This document shows, piece after piece, positions 1 through 14,974 of a DNA stretch of 64,000 bases. Source of the stretch: Telopea speciosissima (taxonomy: Eukaryota > Streptophyta > Magnoliopsida > Proteales > Proteaceae); the NCBI RefSeq assembly GCF_018873765.1, contig NC_057924.1, forward strand, positions 8,122,001-8,186,000, read 5' to 3'. The notes under the pieces were generated by a model. It saw only the letters and a list, made by a program, of their open reading frames with translations, did not search any database and was not told the DNA's origin. Position 1 is the stretch's first letter. Each line of letters begins with the position of its first letter. The position numbers were made by a program, and so were the translations under genes.

Positions 1-1300
1 AATTGAAGATAAAGAAGTGGGTTCGGTGGAGATTAGAAGAGGGATTTCATCTCTCGGAGATGGGTTTTTAGATGGAGAAGGGAGAATAGGGTATTGGAGA
101 TTGGGGTTTAAAGATGGGAAAACAAAAAACAAATGGATTTGGTGGGTCTCAGAAATGCGATAGAGATAGTAAGAAAAGAAATCAAAATAAAAGGAGAAGT
201 GGTGAAGAAGAAGACGATGTCGGACGAGAGTCTTCTACCCCGGCTCAGGGAAGCTTCGAGCTTTCTCGTCTCAGTGCTCCTTTTTTCTTTTACTCCCTCA
301 CTCTGCTGCTCTCTGTTTCTCTCAGTTGTCTTAGAACCCAAAGCCAATGGTGGGCGGCAGTGGTGGTGGTGGCGGTGGCGGTGGTGGTGGTGGGTATGTA
401 AAAGAAGATGATGATTTGGGATAGATGAGGGCATTTTGGGGTTTTTAGGAACAAGTATTTAGGGGTAAAATAGTCTTTTCAAATTAGGTTAGGGTAATAC
501 ATAAATGAGGGCAATTAGGTCTTTTCATTTATAAAAATAAAACAAAGGGTAAAATGGTCATTTTCAATTAGTTTAGGGCAACAAATAAGTGAGGGTAATT
601 AAGTCTTTTCAGATTGAAGAAAATGGAGTAAAGGGTAAACTGGTCAAAATTTTGGCATCTACCGGTGGTATTTAATGGATTGGACCTATCTGGCATTTGG
701 GGTGTAAAACAGAAATGGTACGTGGAATATTGAGCCACTTAGGAGGGTACGAGGAATATTTATGAGAGCAAAAAATAGAAGTCATCTGGGTTGTGTTTGG
801 ATGTCAAAAAATGGTTAGAGAAGAACAAAAAAGTCGGGGTAGGGCGTTGGGGTAAGGAAGAAGAAGAAGGGGGTAAATATGTCACTTCACTACACCTTAA
901 GGGTAGTTTAGGTATTTACAAAATATTTAACCCATGGTAACAGTAACAGTGACTAGTGACTGACTAATGGACAGGGTTTACTTGAAAGAAATAGTGAACT
1001 GTAGGGACTGTTTAAGTAATTATTTCAAATATTAGGGAGACTAAATAATTAGATCATAATATAGAGGTGTCTAAGTAATTTTTTCTAAAAAAATCAATTT
1101 TTATTTACGATTTTACCCTTGATCCGATACCGATACATGATCTATAGCCAATGTTATATAACCACATCATAATTGGACCAATACTTAGGAATCTCTCCAC
1201 CCCAACTTCACATGTTGGGAAGAACATTTGGACAACTAAGTTGTCTGAAAAATATAAAATATTGGTGATGTGACATTATGAATATGAATGTACTTTAGAT
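1..1300. other. Non-genic left edge with short direct repeats
   Basis: No convincing gene. A (GGT)n-like tract lies at about 358-393 and produces low-complexity reading frames on both strands. Between about 460 and 660 a unit beginning AGGGTAAAATRGTC recurs about every 85 bp (two good copies and a partial third). From about 1140 the sequence is the 5' flank of the CRK-1 gene and is duplicated upstream of CRK-2 (about 7900-8000 and 8405-8460). Confidence 0.5.
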
Positions 1301-1443
1301 TTGATTATTAATTCCCATCTCCATTGTTCTTGGATCAGAAAATATCCTTTCTCAATCGTAAGTCACAAAAGGTCAAATGAGTTGAGGTGGATCCCCGAGA
1401 GAAAATTCTCATCTCCGAGGTCGGTAGAGAATTGGGAGAAACA

Positions 1444-3125
1444 ATGGAACCATGTGCCAACAACAAGACCCCAAGAGCCACACTGATCTTGTTGTTGTTC
1501 TTCTTCCTCTATGCCCTCTCTTTCTTGGTCAGCTTCAGCAGCTGCGCCGACCCTTCGTACCTCTACGACGCTTGCTTCAATACAACCCTTTACACATCCA
1601 ACCGTAGGTACCAATCCAACCTCAACAACCTCCTCTCTTCTCTTTCCTCAAACGCCATCTCCAACCCTAACAACGCCTATTACAATGCCACCGTCGGCCA
1701 CAATGCCAATGTTGTTCACGGCCTCTACTACTGCAGAGGCGATGTCACCCACGATGTCTGCCGTGATTGTGTCAACTATGCCGCTAAAGATATCGTCCAG
1801 CGCTGCCCCAATGGGAAAATCGCAGTCATTTGGTACGACGAGTGTACATTGCGCTACTCCAATCACTCCTTCTCCTCCAATGTCTCCAAGTTCTTTGTCT
1901 ACATGTGGAATCCACAGAACATCTCTTACCCAACTCGGTTTAATCAGCTCCTGAGCAATACAATGAACGAAACCGCAACTGAAGCTGCTTCCAATTCAGA
2001 TAGATTCGCTACTCAAGAAGCTAAATTTACGCAATCTCAGAATCTCTACTTTTTGGCGCAGTGCAACCCTGTTTTATCAGGGAACGACTGTTACACATGC
2101 CTTGTGAGTGCCATTGCTCAGCTCCCAAGTTGTTGTAGCGACAAGCAAAGGGGAAGGGTTTTAAATCCAAGCTGTAACGTCAGGTTCGAGCTTTACCTTT
2201 TCTATCAAGTTACAGCTTCAGCACCGGCTCCTTCGCCTACTCTTGTTTCTCCTCCGTCTCTGACAAATCTCTCCCCGTCTTCGAGTATCAGAACGACCAT
2301 TCCTGGTGAGCAAATTAAGACATCAATTCGATATCGCTAAACAGGGGATTTATACTCTGTTTTCCATTTTTATTTTAGAACTTTGGGTCCTCAAAGGCTC
2401 GAACACTCTTGTCAGAAGAGTACCCATCTTTCTACAATGGCTCCATTAAATTTAAATAATGTTCAGAATCGTAATTCATCTTTTTTTTGTGAGAAATTGG
2501 ATTTTTCTTGAAATCGATGCCACTTCTACAAAACTTCATCTGTTGTTAGTAGAGAATGCTATCATCACCCAGTCTATTCTGAATCCAAATTCGAAATTTG
2601 TCAGGTGGCACATTTGGGAATTCTTTCTAATTTTTGGAAAGTTTTGATGCAGAAAAACAAGGAAGCTCTTCTAGAAAAATTATTACCATTGTTGTGCCAG
2701 CTGCGGTTGCAGGGGTGATTCTTATCTCAATACTCTTGTACTTTTTGCTAATCCGGAGGAAAACCGAGGACCCGCCAAAGGAAAATGGTATAAGCTTTGG
2801 CTTGGTTTTTTTTATCTACTCTAAAATACTCGAATTAATTGATTATCCAAAGTTCGGTGTCTTAGCTCCTTTAACTCGATGACATGGATGGTTCAATTTT
2901 GGAGTTGAAGTCATTGATAAACAGATTTTGAGATCTGAATGTGGCCAAAGAAGCCAATGGTTCCTAATCTTATTGGGCATCTTGCTCTTGTTGGGAAGTT
3001 TATTTATCTCTAAAAAGTCGAACTTTTAATTTATCTTCCCTGTTGACTTGTGCACAGGTGAGAACAGAATTACAAATGAGGAGTCGTTGCAATTTGATTT
3101 TAAGGAAAGCATGGTCCTTGCATGA
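1444..3125 (+). CDS. Kinase-less cysteine-rich receptor-like protein (CRK-1, PDLP-like layout)
   Basis: Predicted join of exons 1444-2305, 2653-2787 and 3058-3125, 354 aa. Exon 1 codes a signal peptide (hydrophobic run about residues 12-33) and two DUF26/Gnk2 domains, each with C-X8-C-X2-C (CRGDVTHDVCRDC; CNPVLSGNDCYTC), then a Ser/Pro-rich stem. Exon 2 codes one membrane helix (about 296-320) followed by RRK. Exon 3 keeps the normal acceptor and the first 15 residues, then runs into former 3' flanking DNA and stops after KESMVLA. The ATP-binding loop, HRD and DFG parts are absent. The ATG at 1444 matches the start of both paralogues; the upstream in-frame extension lacks an ATG. The product would be a plasma-membrane protein with an outside sensor and a tail of about 30 residues, as in PDLPs. 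Ectodomain and introns are very close to CRK-2. It could also be an expressed pseudogene; splice sites and frame are intact. Confidence 0.75.
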
Positions 3126-3350
3126 TGAGGGTAATTTTTCTTTCTCTTGGAGGAAGTGATAGCCAATTCCTTGCCTGATGAACTTGCTGGGATAAGAGTT
3201 CAGTTGCACTCATTGTATCTGGCCAACCACCCTATTGAGTAGTAGTCCCCTACAGCTTGCCTAGGCTGTGGCCTTGGTTGTTATTGTTGTTGTTGTACTT
3301 TAGTGATTTGTATTTCACCTCTTTATTCTTTTGCCTAAATTTATTATGTT
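3101..3350 (+). other. Former CRK 3' flank fused into exon 3
   Basis: This stretch aligns to the 3' untranslated and downstream region of CRK-2 (about 12628-12880), not to kinase exons. The switch occurs inside exon 3, where the exon and the 3' flank share only TTTA. It holds the CRK-1 stop codon and probably its new 3' UTR. Confidence 0.8.
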
Positions 3351-3403
3351 CCACATTTCACTCAAAAATAAAAAAAACAAATTTGATTATGAAGAATTAG
3401 GAT

Positions 3404-5591
3404 TTTTTTTTTTGTCGAAAATAAATTATGCATTAAGTCCAATTGCAACGATCCAGTTCAACTGTTCAAGTACATCCAGAGAAATGTTGGGGGCATGCTC
3501 ACCCACTTACATGGTGAAGGAATAAGGGAAGTTACAAAAGAAGCTAGGAGATAGGCAGAGGAGTTTGCCGTCCTCAGAGCATGCTTAACAATAGAAGATT
3601 GGAATTTAGATAATAAACTCCGAAAGTCATGAACATAAGCTAAAATCTCCGATGGAGGTAAAGATGCATGTTTGATGCATTCCACAAGATTCGCAATCAG
3701 ATTCCACCACTATGTTTTGAATACCCAATTCCAAAGCTAACTGAAGACCCATTCTCAAGGCAACACATTCTGCAAAAAGCGCTGATCTAGGGATGTCTCT
3801 TGAAGCAACACTCGCTAAAAGAAATCCCTGATCATCGTGGATTAAAGCACCATAACCTGCTGAGGTGCCTTTTAGAAAAGCACCATCAGAATTTGCCTTT
3901 ACATAACCTAGTATAGGAGGAGACCAAGACAAAATTCCCCTAGAGGGATTGTTGGTATACGAAGGGTTATCAATGGAGATAGCCGCCAAATCTTGTATCA
4001 ACTTGTTATAGTCAAACTCAATGTATTATAACGATTAGATGAAATCCCTTTAACAAATTTTCTATTTCTTGTAAGACATATGTCCCCTAAAAGAATAGCA
4101 TTGGATTGGGCTAGCTTTCTACAGTCTCTCTTAGTCAAACTAGGGACCGCAAATCAAAATTTGATCCACTCACCAAAAGAAAGGTCAGTCTAAGAAGGAC
4201 GAAGGCAGAAAGAGGAACCAAACCAGGTCAACTTAGCATAATTGCAAGATAAAAGGGCATGAGTAACAATTTTAACTGTTGCATTACAACAAGGACAAGA
4301 TGAGTCTGTGGTCAGATTTCTCTCTACCAAAGTGGTTTTAACAACTAACGAATCATGGGAAGCCCTCCAAACAAAGGACTTTATTGTTTTTTTTTTGAGG
4401 GGGTGGTGGAGGGAGAGTCCAAATTCCAAAGAGCTTTCCAAGTAGAGGAAGCAAGGGAATTTGATCTAGATGGCCGACAAGAAGGGGAAGATGATTTGGA
4501 AACGTGGTAAATTGATTTAACTGAAAAAAATACCTTTCCAGTCATGAATCTAAACCCAACAATCATAAAAAATAGTGGAACTCAATGGAATTTTTACCAC
4601 CTCATCAATAAAATCAGATGGGAAAATTGATAACTGGAGGTCGACTTTCCAAGCCCTAATGATAGGATCAATAGCGTCAACAATAAACTCCAAGCTACAA
4701 TTTTCAGGCTTAGGATGGGGAACTCTAAGATCATGGGTAAAGGGAACCTAGGGGTCTGACCATATATTAACCGTTGTGCCACTTGCAATGTTCTTTCTAA
4801 TACCCTTGGGGAGGATATCTCTTCCAACCATGACATTTTTCCAACCACAAGAGGCTTTTCTTAGAATTTTGGCATGTAAAAAAGAGGAATTAGGAAAATA
4901 GCAAGGTTTCATACATTTGACCCAAAATGGAAGAAGGATTTGTGAGCAAATTCCAAGCTTGCTTAGCAAGAAAGGCCAAGTTGAAATGATGAAGGTTCCT
5001 AAAACCTAATCCTCCTTCGCTCTTTCTCTTAGTCATGAAATCCCAACTAACCCAATAAATTCTCTTTTCATCTTTGATTTACCCCCACCAACATTGCCAT
5101 TGAATGTGGTCGATTTCATTTGTGATGCATTTTGGAAGAAGAAAACAAAACATCAAATGATTAGGAATGACAAAGACAACAGATTTGATATGGGTCACTC
5201 TCCTTGCATAGGAGAGGAGTCTTTCCTTCCAACCTTGCACTCTATTCCTAACTCTGTCAACAATGAAAGAGAATGTCTTTGATTTCGATCGTCCAATGTT
5301 AGAAGAAAGGCCAAGATAAATGCCGGGGCAAGAGATATGTTTCATATTGATGACTTCTGAGATGTCAACTCTAGTTTGGTCATGAGTATTCTTGTTGAAG
5401 AAATTTTCAGATTGACCAATTGACCAGAGGCACCTCCATAGAGAAAGATGATGTCACAAAATTCCTAAGCATCTCTAGTAGTAGCCTGCATGAAAAAATA
5501 AATATCGTCAACAAAGAACATATGGGAAACCCTTGAGCCTTTTCTAACAACTCTAAAAAACGAAAAAAGTTTTTCGGTCAACAATATTGTT
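3404..5591 (-). mobile_element. 5'-truncated L1-type LINE
   Basis: Minus-strand remnant of LINE ORF2. Reading 5' to 3' on the minus strand: reverse transcriptase with the catalytic box as FVDD (near 5515), the YLGL...GRSKSKTF and VQGWKERLLS stretch (near 5200-5330), a zinc-knuckle region with C-X2-C (near 4290), and an RNase H domain (KANSDGAF ... FAECVALRMG ... VVESD, 3690-3900). It ends in a poly-A tail seen as a T run at 3404-3413. A target-site duplication GA(A/T)GAATTAGGAT flanks it at 3391-3403 and 5592-5604, 12 of 13 bases equal. Frame is interrupted many times, so it is dead. It landed in the 3' flank of CRK-1 after the kinase deletion or beside it. Confidence 0.9.
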
Positions 5592-5604
5592 GATGAATTA
5601 GGAT

Positions 5605-6294
5605 AGAAACAGACATTGAATCATATCAGATAGAGCTTATTTGAGATAATCAAAGCATATGGTAGAATTCAACAAAAATATTAAAAGGGGATGGACCCTT
5701 GCAGGTGCAGCTCCTTAGCCAGATTTTATCCATGTCTTATTTGATATGATCAAAGCTGCAGTAGCGGGGTTTCGACACCAGCATGTCTAGAGTTGTTTTC
5801 AAATCGTCGCTCAATTTTGCCATGTGTCATGTGAAATGGAAAAAACATTCTAGAATTTAAAGTTAGGGTTTTCTTGTCAGCACTATGAAGAGTGAAAAGA
5901 GTTTGCTTCACTATCATTTATTTACCCTTAAAAGAATTCTTGCAGAATTAAAGTCGATAGGCAAATCTTGTAATTTCACTTTTAAAGCTCCCTTTTCTTC
6001 TCCGGATCTGGTGATTGTGCCACATCTCCACCGTCCCCTCTGCTGTGAGCTCCGATTGCGGTGCCCACGTCCTCTCTCTCTCTCTCTCTCTCATCTTTGA
6101 AGGAGAGTGGCCGAGGAGTAGCGGCTTGCCGAGGTGCAGAGGTGGTAAAAGGATGCAAACACTGAAACACTGTTCTCGTCGAAAAGGCATTGATTAACAT
6201 TTTTTGCCTCTTTTAACCCTCTGGAGTCTGAATACAGCTTTTTAGAGGATTCATAAAAAATGAATTTAGAGATTGTGCCCTTCCATTCCAATTC
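5605..6294. other. No gene seen; (TC)n microsatellite
   Basis: Short overlapping frames only. A (CT)n tract at 6071-6092 is the sole clear feature. Confidence 0.5.
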
Positions 6295-6445
6295 TAAGGG
6301 TGTCAAAATGGAATTGAAACCAAATTTTGGAATTAGAACTGACCGTTTACGATCAAATCGGTTACGTGAATAGAAACCGCATTAAAACCATTTTATAATT
6401 GATGGGTTTTTTTCAATTGGGAATGATGTCGTGGATACAATGAAG

Positions 6446-7011
6446 TAGGGGTGCAAGTTTGGCCCTGTCGGCCCGAACCTGCCCTGGCCCGCCCTGAGCC
6501 CGAACAGGGCCTAGGTTGAGATATCTAGCTCAACCTAGGCCTAAGGGAGGGTCAGGGCTGAAAATTTCTGACCCTGAGTCAAGGTCGGGTCGGGTTAGGG
6601 TTGAAGCCTCAAGCTAAGCTTGGCCCGGCCGGCCCGACCCTGATTTAAGTTATACTATAAAATATATATTGATATAATATATATATTATAAACTTTAAAT
6701 GTCACCTACATTTTTTTTATATAATATATTATATATGAAGACAATAACTGATATAATACTTTTTATTATAGTGTTATTTTATGTAAAATTGATAATGTTC
6801 TCCCCAGCCCATTCCAACCCATGCATTTCTTTCTCCTACCCCATGATCAAGGCCAATCAGGATCAGCCCAACCCGACCCTGAGGGCTGGTCAGGGTTGGG
6901 TTTTTTTGGCCCTGAGTTAGGGTAGGGTCGGGTCTGAGCCCAGCTAAGGGGACTTAGGGTTGGGCTAGGGTTCTGTAAAGCCCGGCCCAACCCGACCCTG
7001 TTGCAGCCCTA
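6446..7011 (+). mobile_element. Non-autonomous hAT-type element, GC-rich ends (copy 1)
   Basis: 566 bp. Ends are TAGGGGTGCAA and TTGCAGCCCTA, an 11-bp imperfect inverted repeat. Exact 8-bp target duplication CAATGAAG at 6438-6445 and 7012-7019. The outer parts are full of GGCCCGACCCTG-like words and the core is an AT tract of TATA repeats (6650-6790). No transposase frame. 8-bp duplications with TAGGG ends are typical of hAT. Confidence 0.85.
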
Positions 7012-7530
7012 CAATGAAGAATAAAATAGATAAAATGGAAGAATAAAAAAAAGCATAGTTTAATTCTTTTCTTAGCTATTTAACATTCTGTTCCCCTTTT
7101 CTTTAATATTTATCTATTTTTTAATCCTTTTTCGTACTTAACGTCCTCAATCATATTGTATTTCCTACCTATTGTTTAATCCCTTTCACATTTTAATCCT
7201 TATCCATGGCTGCCATTATCACTAGTACCATGGTAGATCACGTCATTAAAATTACGAGAAAAAAAAATGATTACATCATTACATGGTAATGTGGGTATAA
7301 AAAAACTAACTAATCTTAAGGGTATCTTTATCCCTTTCTACAATAAGTCTCCTCTCTTATTTCTCCCTCTCTAACACAACAAGAACAAGAAAAATAGACT
7401 TAAAAGGTACAAAGGTGAAATAGGATGTGAACTAGTGCTACAAACCGCATGCAAACCAGCTGTTAATAGGATAACAAAAATCGAATAAAAACCAGTAAAA
7501 CAACGTCGTGTATAAAATGATCATGATTTT

Positions 7531-7533
<3 letters not shown>

Positions 7534-7562
<29 letters not shown>
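7534..7562. repeat. (TA)n microsatellite
   Basis: Perfect AT dinucleotide run upstream of CRK-2. Confidence 0.95.
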
Positions 7563-7565
<3 letters not shown>

Positions 7566-8006
7566 TTATCTAATGTGGTTTTGATTTCTACCTAATAGAA
7601 TGTGCACCAAACCAAAACCAAATCGTATAACCAAAACCGCACCGTTCGACATGCATCCTTACCAACTCACCATAAAAATCTCATGAGGGTCAAAAAAAGG
7701 AATGGTTAAACAAGTTGAATCACTATGGGTAAAGTAACTTCACATAAAATGTAGCAAAATAAAGGTTTTAAAAAAACAAGATTAGAAAGGAGCTAGGATC
7801 GATATCAGTCTTTGCCAATAACGATCTGGATCGATTCAGATTGGTCAATTTTACCCCAATTATTCATTAAAAAAAAAATCAAAATTTTTTTTTATGGTTT
7901 TACCCTTATCCGATACCAATACCTAATGTATACGACTGTACCCAATGTTATAACCACATCATAATTGCACCAATAATTAGGAATCTCTCCACCCTAACTT
8001 CACATG

Positions 8007-8396
8007 TTTTTTTTAATAATAAATATATATAATATTAAGAAACTAGAGAAAATATAAGATCATTACAGTTGTGAGTAGTCCTATGATGAGAGCTAATATG
8101 TTGAGCCACATTGGTCAACCAAAAAATTAAAGAGCTGTTTTGGGTTAACAGAATTCTTCTTTAGAATATGGGATTTTGCGCAGTAGGTCACAGTTCGAAC
8201 ACCAGATTCCTCGTAGTTGAATATCAAAAGTTCGAGCATGTTTGATTCCCTTCACCATTGCCGTGAGTTCTGGTTCTAAAACAGAGGTGGTTTGCCGGTG
8301 TTTTCCCTCGTGTTTGATGCGTTCACACACGTGAATCTCCCACGGTTGAAAATATTTCCTTCCAGAGGGTTAGTGGGTAGTGCTGCCGGCATTTGA
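8007..8396 (-). mobile_element. LINE 3' tail inserted in the CRK-2 promoter region
   Basis: The CRK-1 upstream region runs uninterrupted (TTCACATGTTGGGAAGAAC near 1206-1226) while the CRK-2 copy is split by about 390 bp. The insert starts with a T run (poly-A of a minus-strand element) and its minus strand codes a weak RNase H-like stretch (ELTAMVKGIKHA). ACCCTAACTTC stands on both sides (7991-8001 and 8397-8407), a likely target duplication with a small loss on the right. It separates the conserved promoter into two pieces about 190 bp upstream of the CRK-2 ATG. Confidence 0.65.
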
Positions 8397-8593
8397 ACCC
8401 TAACTTCGAAGAACATTTGGACAACTATGTTGTCTGAAAAATATAAAATATTGCCTGTGGATTGATTATTAATTCCAATCATAAGTCAGAAAAGGTCAAA
8501 TGAGTTAAGCTGGTTGAGAAAATTCTCTTCTCACCTCACTATGGTTCATATATCATTAACTGCAGTGAGGCAGATAGAGAATTGGGAGAAACA

Positions 8594-12383
<3,790 letters not shown>

Positions 12384-13557
12384 AATAAGTGTATGCTAGT
12401 TGTTAAGTGAGGTTGGATTTGTGCAACATTTAGTTATGCCTTGAATGGAGATGGACCATTCACAGAAGCAAGTGAAGGGAAATCATATATTCCCCAAAAT
12501 AAGGAAAAGGTTTATTTCATAAAAAGGATAAATGAAGAAAGAGCAAAATAGCAGGACGAATTTTTTATTTTTATTTTTTAAGTTTTACAATAAGAAGCTT
12601 GAAGCACTTATGTGAGGAAGAGAAATTTAAGGAAAGCAAGGTCCTTGCATGATGGTGGTAATTTTTCCTTCTTTTGGAGGAAGAGATAGCCAATTCCTTG
12701 CCTGATGAACTTGCTGAGAGAGGAGTTCACTTGCAGTCATTGTATCTGGCCAACCATCCCATTGAGTGGTAGTCCCCTACAGGTTGCCTAGGCTGTGGCC
12801 TTTGTTGTTGTTGTTGTTGTACTTGTAGTGATTTGTATTTCACCTCTCTTTTTCTTTTGTAATAAATTTGTTGTGCTACATTTCACCCAACAAAAGTAAG
12901 AGATTTGTCTACGAAGATGCTCTTGCTTATGAGGGCAAGGCCCCCTTTTTGAAACTTCTAAAAGCACAAGTCATGAGTGTTAAGTATCTTTCTTTACTCT
13001 TCATCTTTACGAATTCATGGTGATGCAACAGATAGAACTTTGTCTGGCTAGAGATCGTTTCAGATGTCTTCAAATGAGTTTGTTTTCACGGGCAAAGCCT
13101 CAGTTGTTTTGGTGGAGAGAACAACAGCTAGAGATTAGTATTCCTAAAAAGAAGAGAGAAAGCTCAAAGTACTTCTTTGGTTGGGGGATGATGATTCAGG
13201 TTTCACTTTTGGTACAGCATTATCTGGAAGTTTGCCTTTCCATTGATGATAATGTTGATAAGCTTTGTCACATTTCATTGCAGTAGTTGTTATGACTTGT
13301 GAGATCTTCCTGATCAAGCTTTGAAGTTTGATACTGCGCATGTTTGTCTCTCTTTTGGGTTGTTGGAGTTTGAATCTGTTCAATCGATCAAGACCAATCT
13401 CGATTTTCAGGCCAATTCCTACTGGATCAAAATCGTTGGAACCCAATCTCATTGCTGATTCTGCTTCCTTGAACTAGAAAGTGACTGAGTCACTGGGTTG
13501 TTTCAGTGTACCCTTTGTTTACGAGTCACTGAGTCATTGCTTTGTTCGTAAAGTATA

Positions 13558-13560
<3 letters not shown>
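12384..13560 (+). other. 3' UTR and downstream flank of CRK-2
   Basis: No further gene. An AATAAA at 12861-12866 is a candidate polyadenylation signal. The stretch 13017-13260 recurs downstream of CRK-3 (about 24920-25170) and, in pieces, near 44.1 and 53.2 kb, which marks CRK 3' flanks across the window. Confidence 0.6.

Positions 13561-13611
<51 letters not shown>
13561..13611 (+). repeat. (TC)n microsatellite
   Basis: About 50 bp of uninterrupted CT dinucleotides. Confidence 0.95.
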
Positions 13612-13613
<2 letters not shown>

Positions 13614-13902
13614 TATTATTTAACAAATGCACGACATCTTTCAATTTCTCGACCAATTTTTTACGTGTAAAGATAATCTAAAAATTAAATATAAAAAGAG
13701 AGAAATAATAGGAAGAGAAAGATGAAGAGAGAGAGAGAGACAGAGAGAAGAAGAGAATATGCTTTACGGATGATGAAGCAAGGTTTGCTTGTGTGAGGAA
13801 GCCTACCTCATTTCTAAGAGATAAATTAGGACATTCAATCTTCTATCGACAATTTCATATTAGCCTATTAAATATTAAATAAACAAAGCAAACTTCTCCC
13901 AC

Positions 13903-14102
13903 CTCTCCGAATTTTTATCCTCTCAATTACACTGCCCATATTTGACGTCAAATACATCTAATAGAGGAAGGTGGATCCCATGTGGATCCCACTTTGGGCA
14001 GTGTGTTCAAGCAGGGGGTAGGATAGTCATTTCTACCTCCTCTGTTAGATGTACTTGATGTCAAGTACAGACAGTGTAACTGAGAGGATAAAGATCCCCA
14101 CA
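13903..14102. mobile_element. Foldback element with 8-9 bp target duplication (core group, copy 1)
   Basis: 200 bp. Arms are long imperfect inverted repeats (left TTTATCCTCTCAATTACACTG, read here as two parts; right arm its reverse complement with few changes). Target duplication TCTCCCAC at 13895-13902 and 14103-14110. The centre (13992-14032) carries the asymmetric core GGGCAGTGTGTTCAAGCAGG shared with other copies. No coding capacity. Arm length and duplication size suggest a Mutator-type non-autonomous element. Confidence 0.75.
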
Positions 14103-14974
14103 TCTCCCACTCCTCACGTACCTAAATAACAAGTAACATATTACAAAAAAAATAATTAAATAATACGTAACACTTTGGTTGTTGGAGTTTGAATCCATTG
14201 AATCGATCAATCTCAATTTTTCAGGCCAATTCCTATTGGATCAAAATCATTGGAGTCCAATCTCAATGCAAATTCTGCTTCCTTGAACTAGAAAGTTCAA
14301 AAATAAAACCTTATGAGTCATTGGGTTGTTTAAGAGTACACTTTGTTGACTAAGTTTTTTATGGGAACAGTTCATAGTCAAACTATCAAACTACTAATTG
14401 AGGAGAAATATTATCCATATGCATCCTTCTCCCCAACCAAAACTTCCTTGTCTCAAAAATGGAAGATGATATATTCATAGTGGCATGCAACTTCAATGAA
14501 CCTTAGTAAAATAACTCTTTTTGGAATTTGAGGACAGCACCTTTGTGCATGTTTTTTTTTTTTAAAAAAAAAATTCATATATCTGAATTTCTAATTTATT
14601 TTTAAAAATGATTTCTCTTTCTTTCCCTTTCTTTTGCTTTGGGTCATTGAAATTGGTTGTTCCAAACCAAACCCCAAAGAGTGGAGACCCACGTTTCAGT
14701 AAATCCAATGGCAAACAAAAGCATCTATTTTCCTCACTTCTTTCATTGTAATGAAACCTTTCCTTTCTTTCTTTTTAATTTTTTGACTTGGTTCATGGTT
14801 GATTGAAAGACTTTACGTACACAGGTGGGTTGTTCAACAACAAAATAACAAAATAAAGAAAGAAAAAGGTGGTTATGCCTGTGCAATGTGAACAAAATTT
14901 CAAAGTCTTCCCCCCTCAATGGATCACAAATTTTTTTTTTACTACAAAAATTTATTTCTTTTGGTTTCACATCG

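Larger units (their letters stand above)
6295..7661. mobile_element. Possible outer hAT-like element hosting a nested insertion
   Basis: The left end TAAGGGTGTCAAAATGG and the right end (reverse complement TAAGGATGCATGTCGAAC) resemble hAT-like ends and enclose a Thr/Asn-neutral AT-rich stretch with GGTTTTGGTT-like motifs. The flanks match only approximately (TCCAATTC against ACCAACTC), so the boundaries are uncertain. The clear element at 6446-7011 sits inside it. Confidence 0.3.
13346..14350 (+). repeat. Direct repeat pair (about 180 bp each)
   Basis: The segment 13355-13530 (starting TTGGGTTGTTGGAGTTTGAA) recurs at about 14173-14350 with small differences. The intervening DNA holds a microsatellite and a foldback element. 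Confidence 0.7.

Noticed and set aside
108-434. Overlapping frames on both strands near 114-434
   Set aside because: They are driven by a (GGT)n/CT-rich tract, have no homology I recognise, and no codon-like signal.
1387-1443. N-terminal extension of CRK-1 (and similar at 8582 and 38583)
   Set aside because: These begin with GTG or TTG; the first ATG aligns across paralogues and starts the signal peptide.
1511-1954. Long Thr/Ser-rich alternate frames inside the CRK first exons (also 8661, 20280)
   Set aside because: Shadows of the DUF26 coding exon in another frame.
6460-6640. GC-rich block as a CpG island or promoter
   Set aside because: It is the shoulder of a hAT-type element with an exact target duplication.
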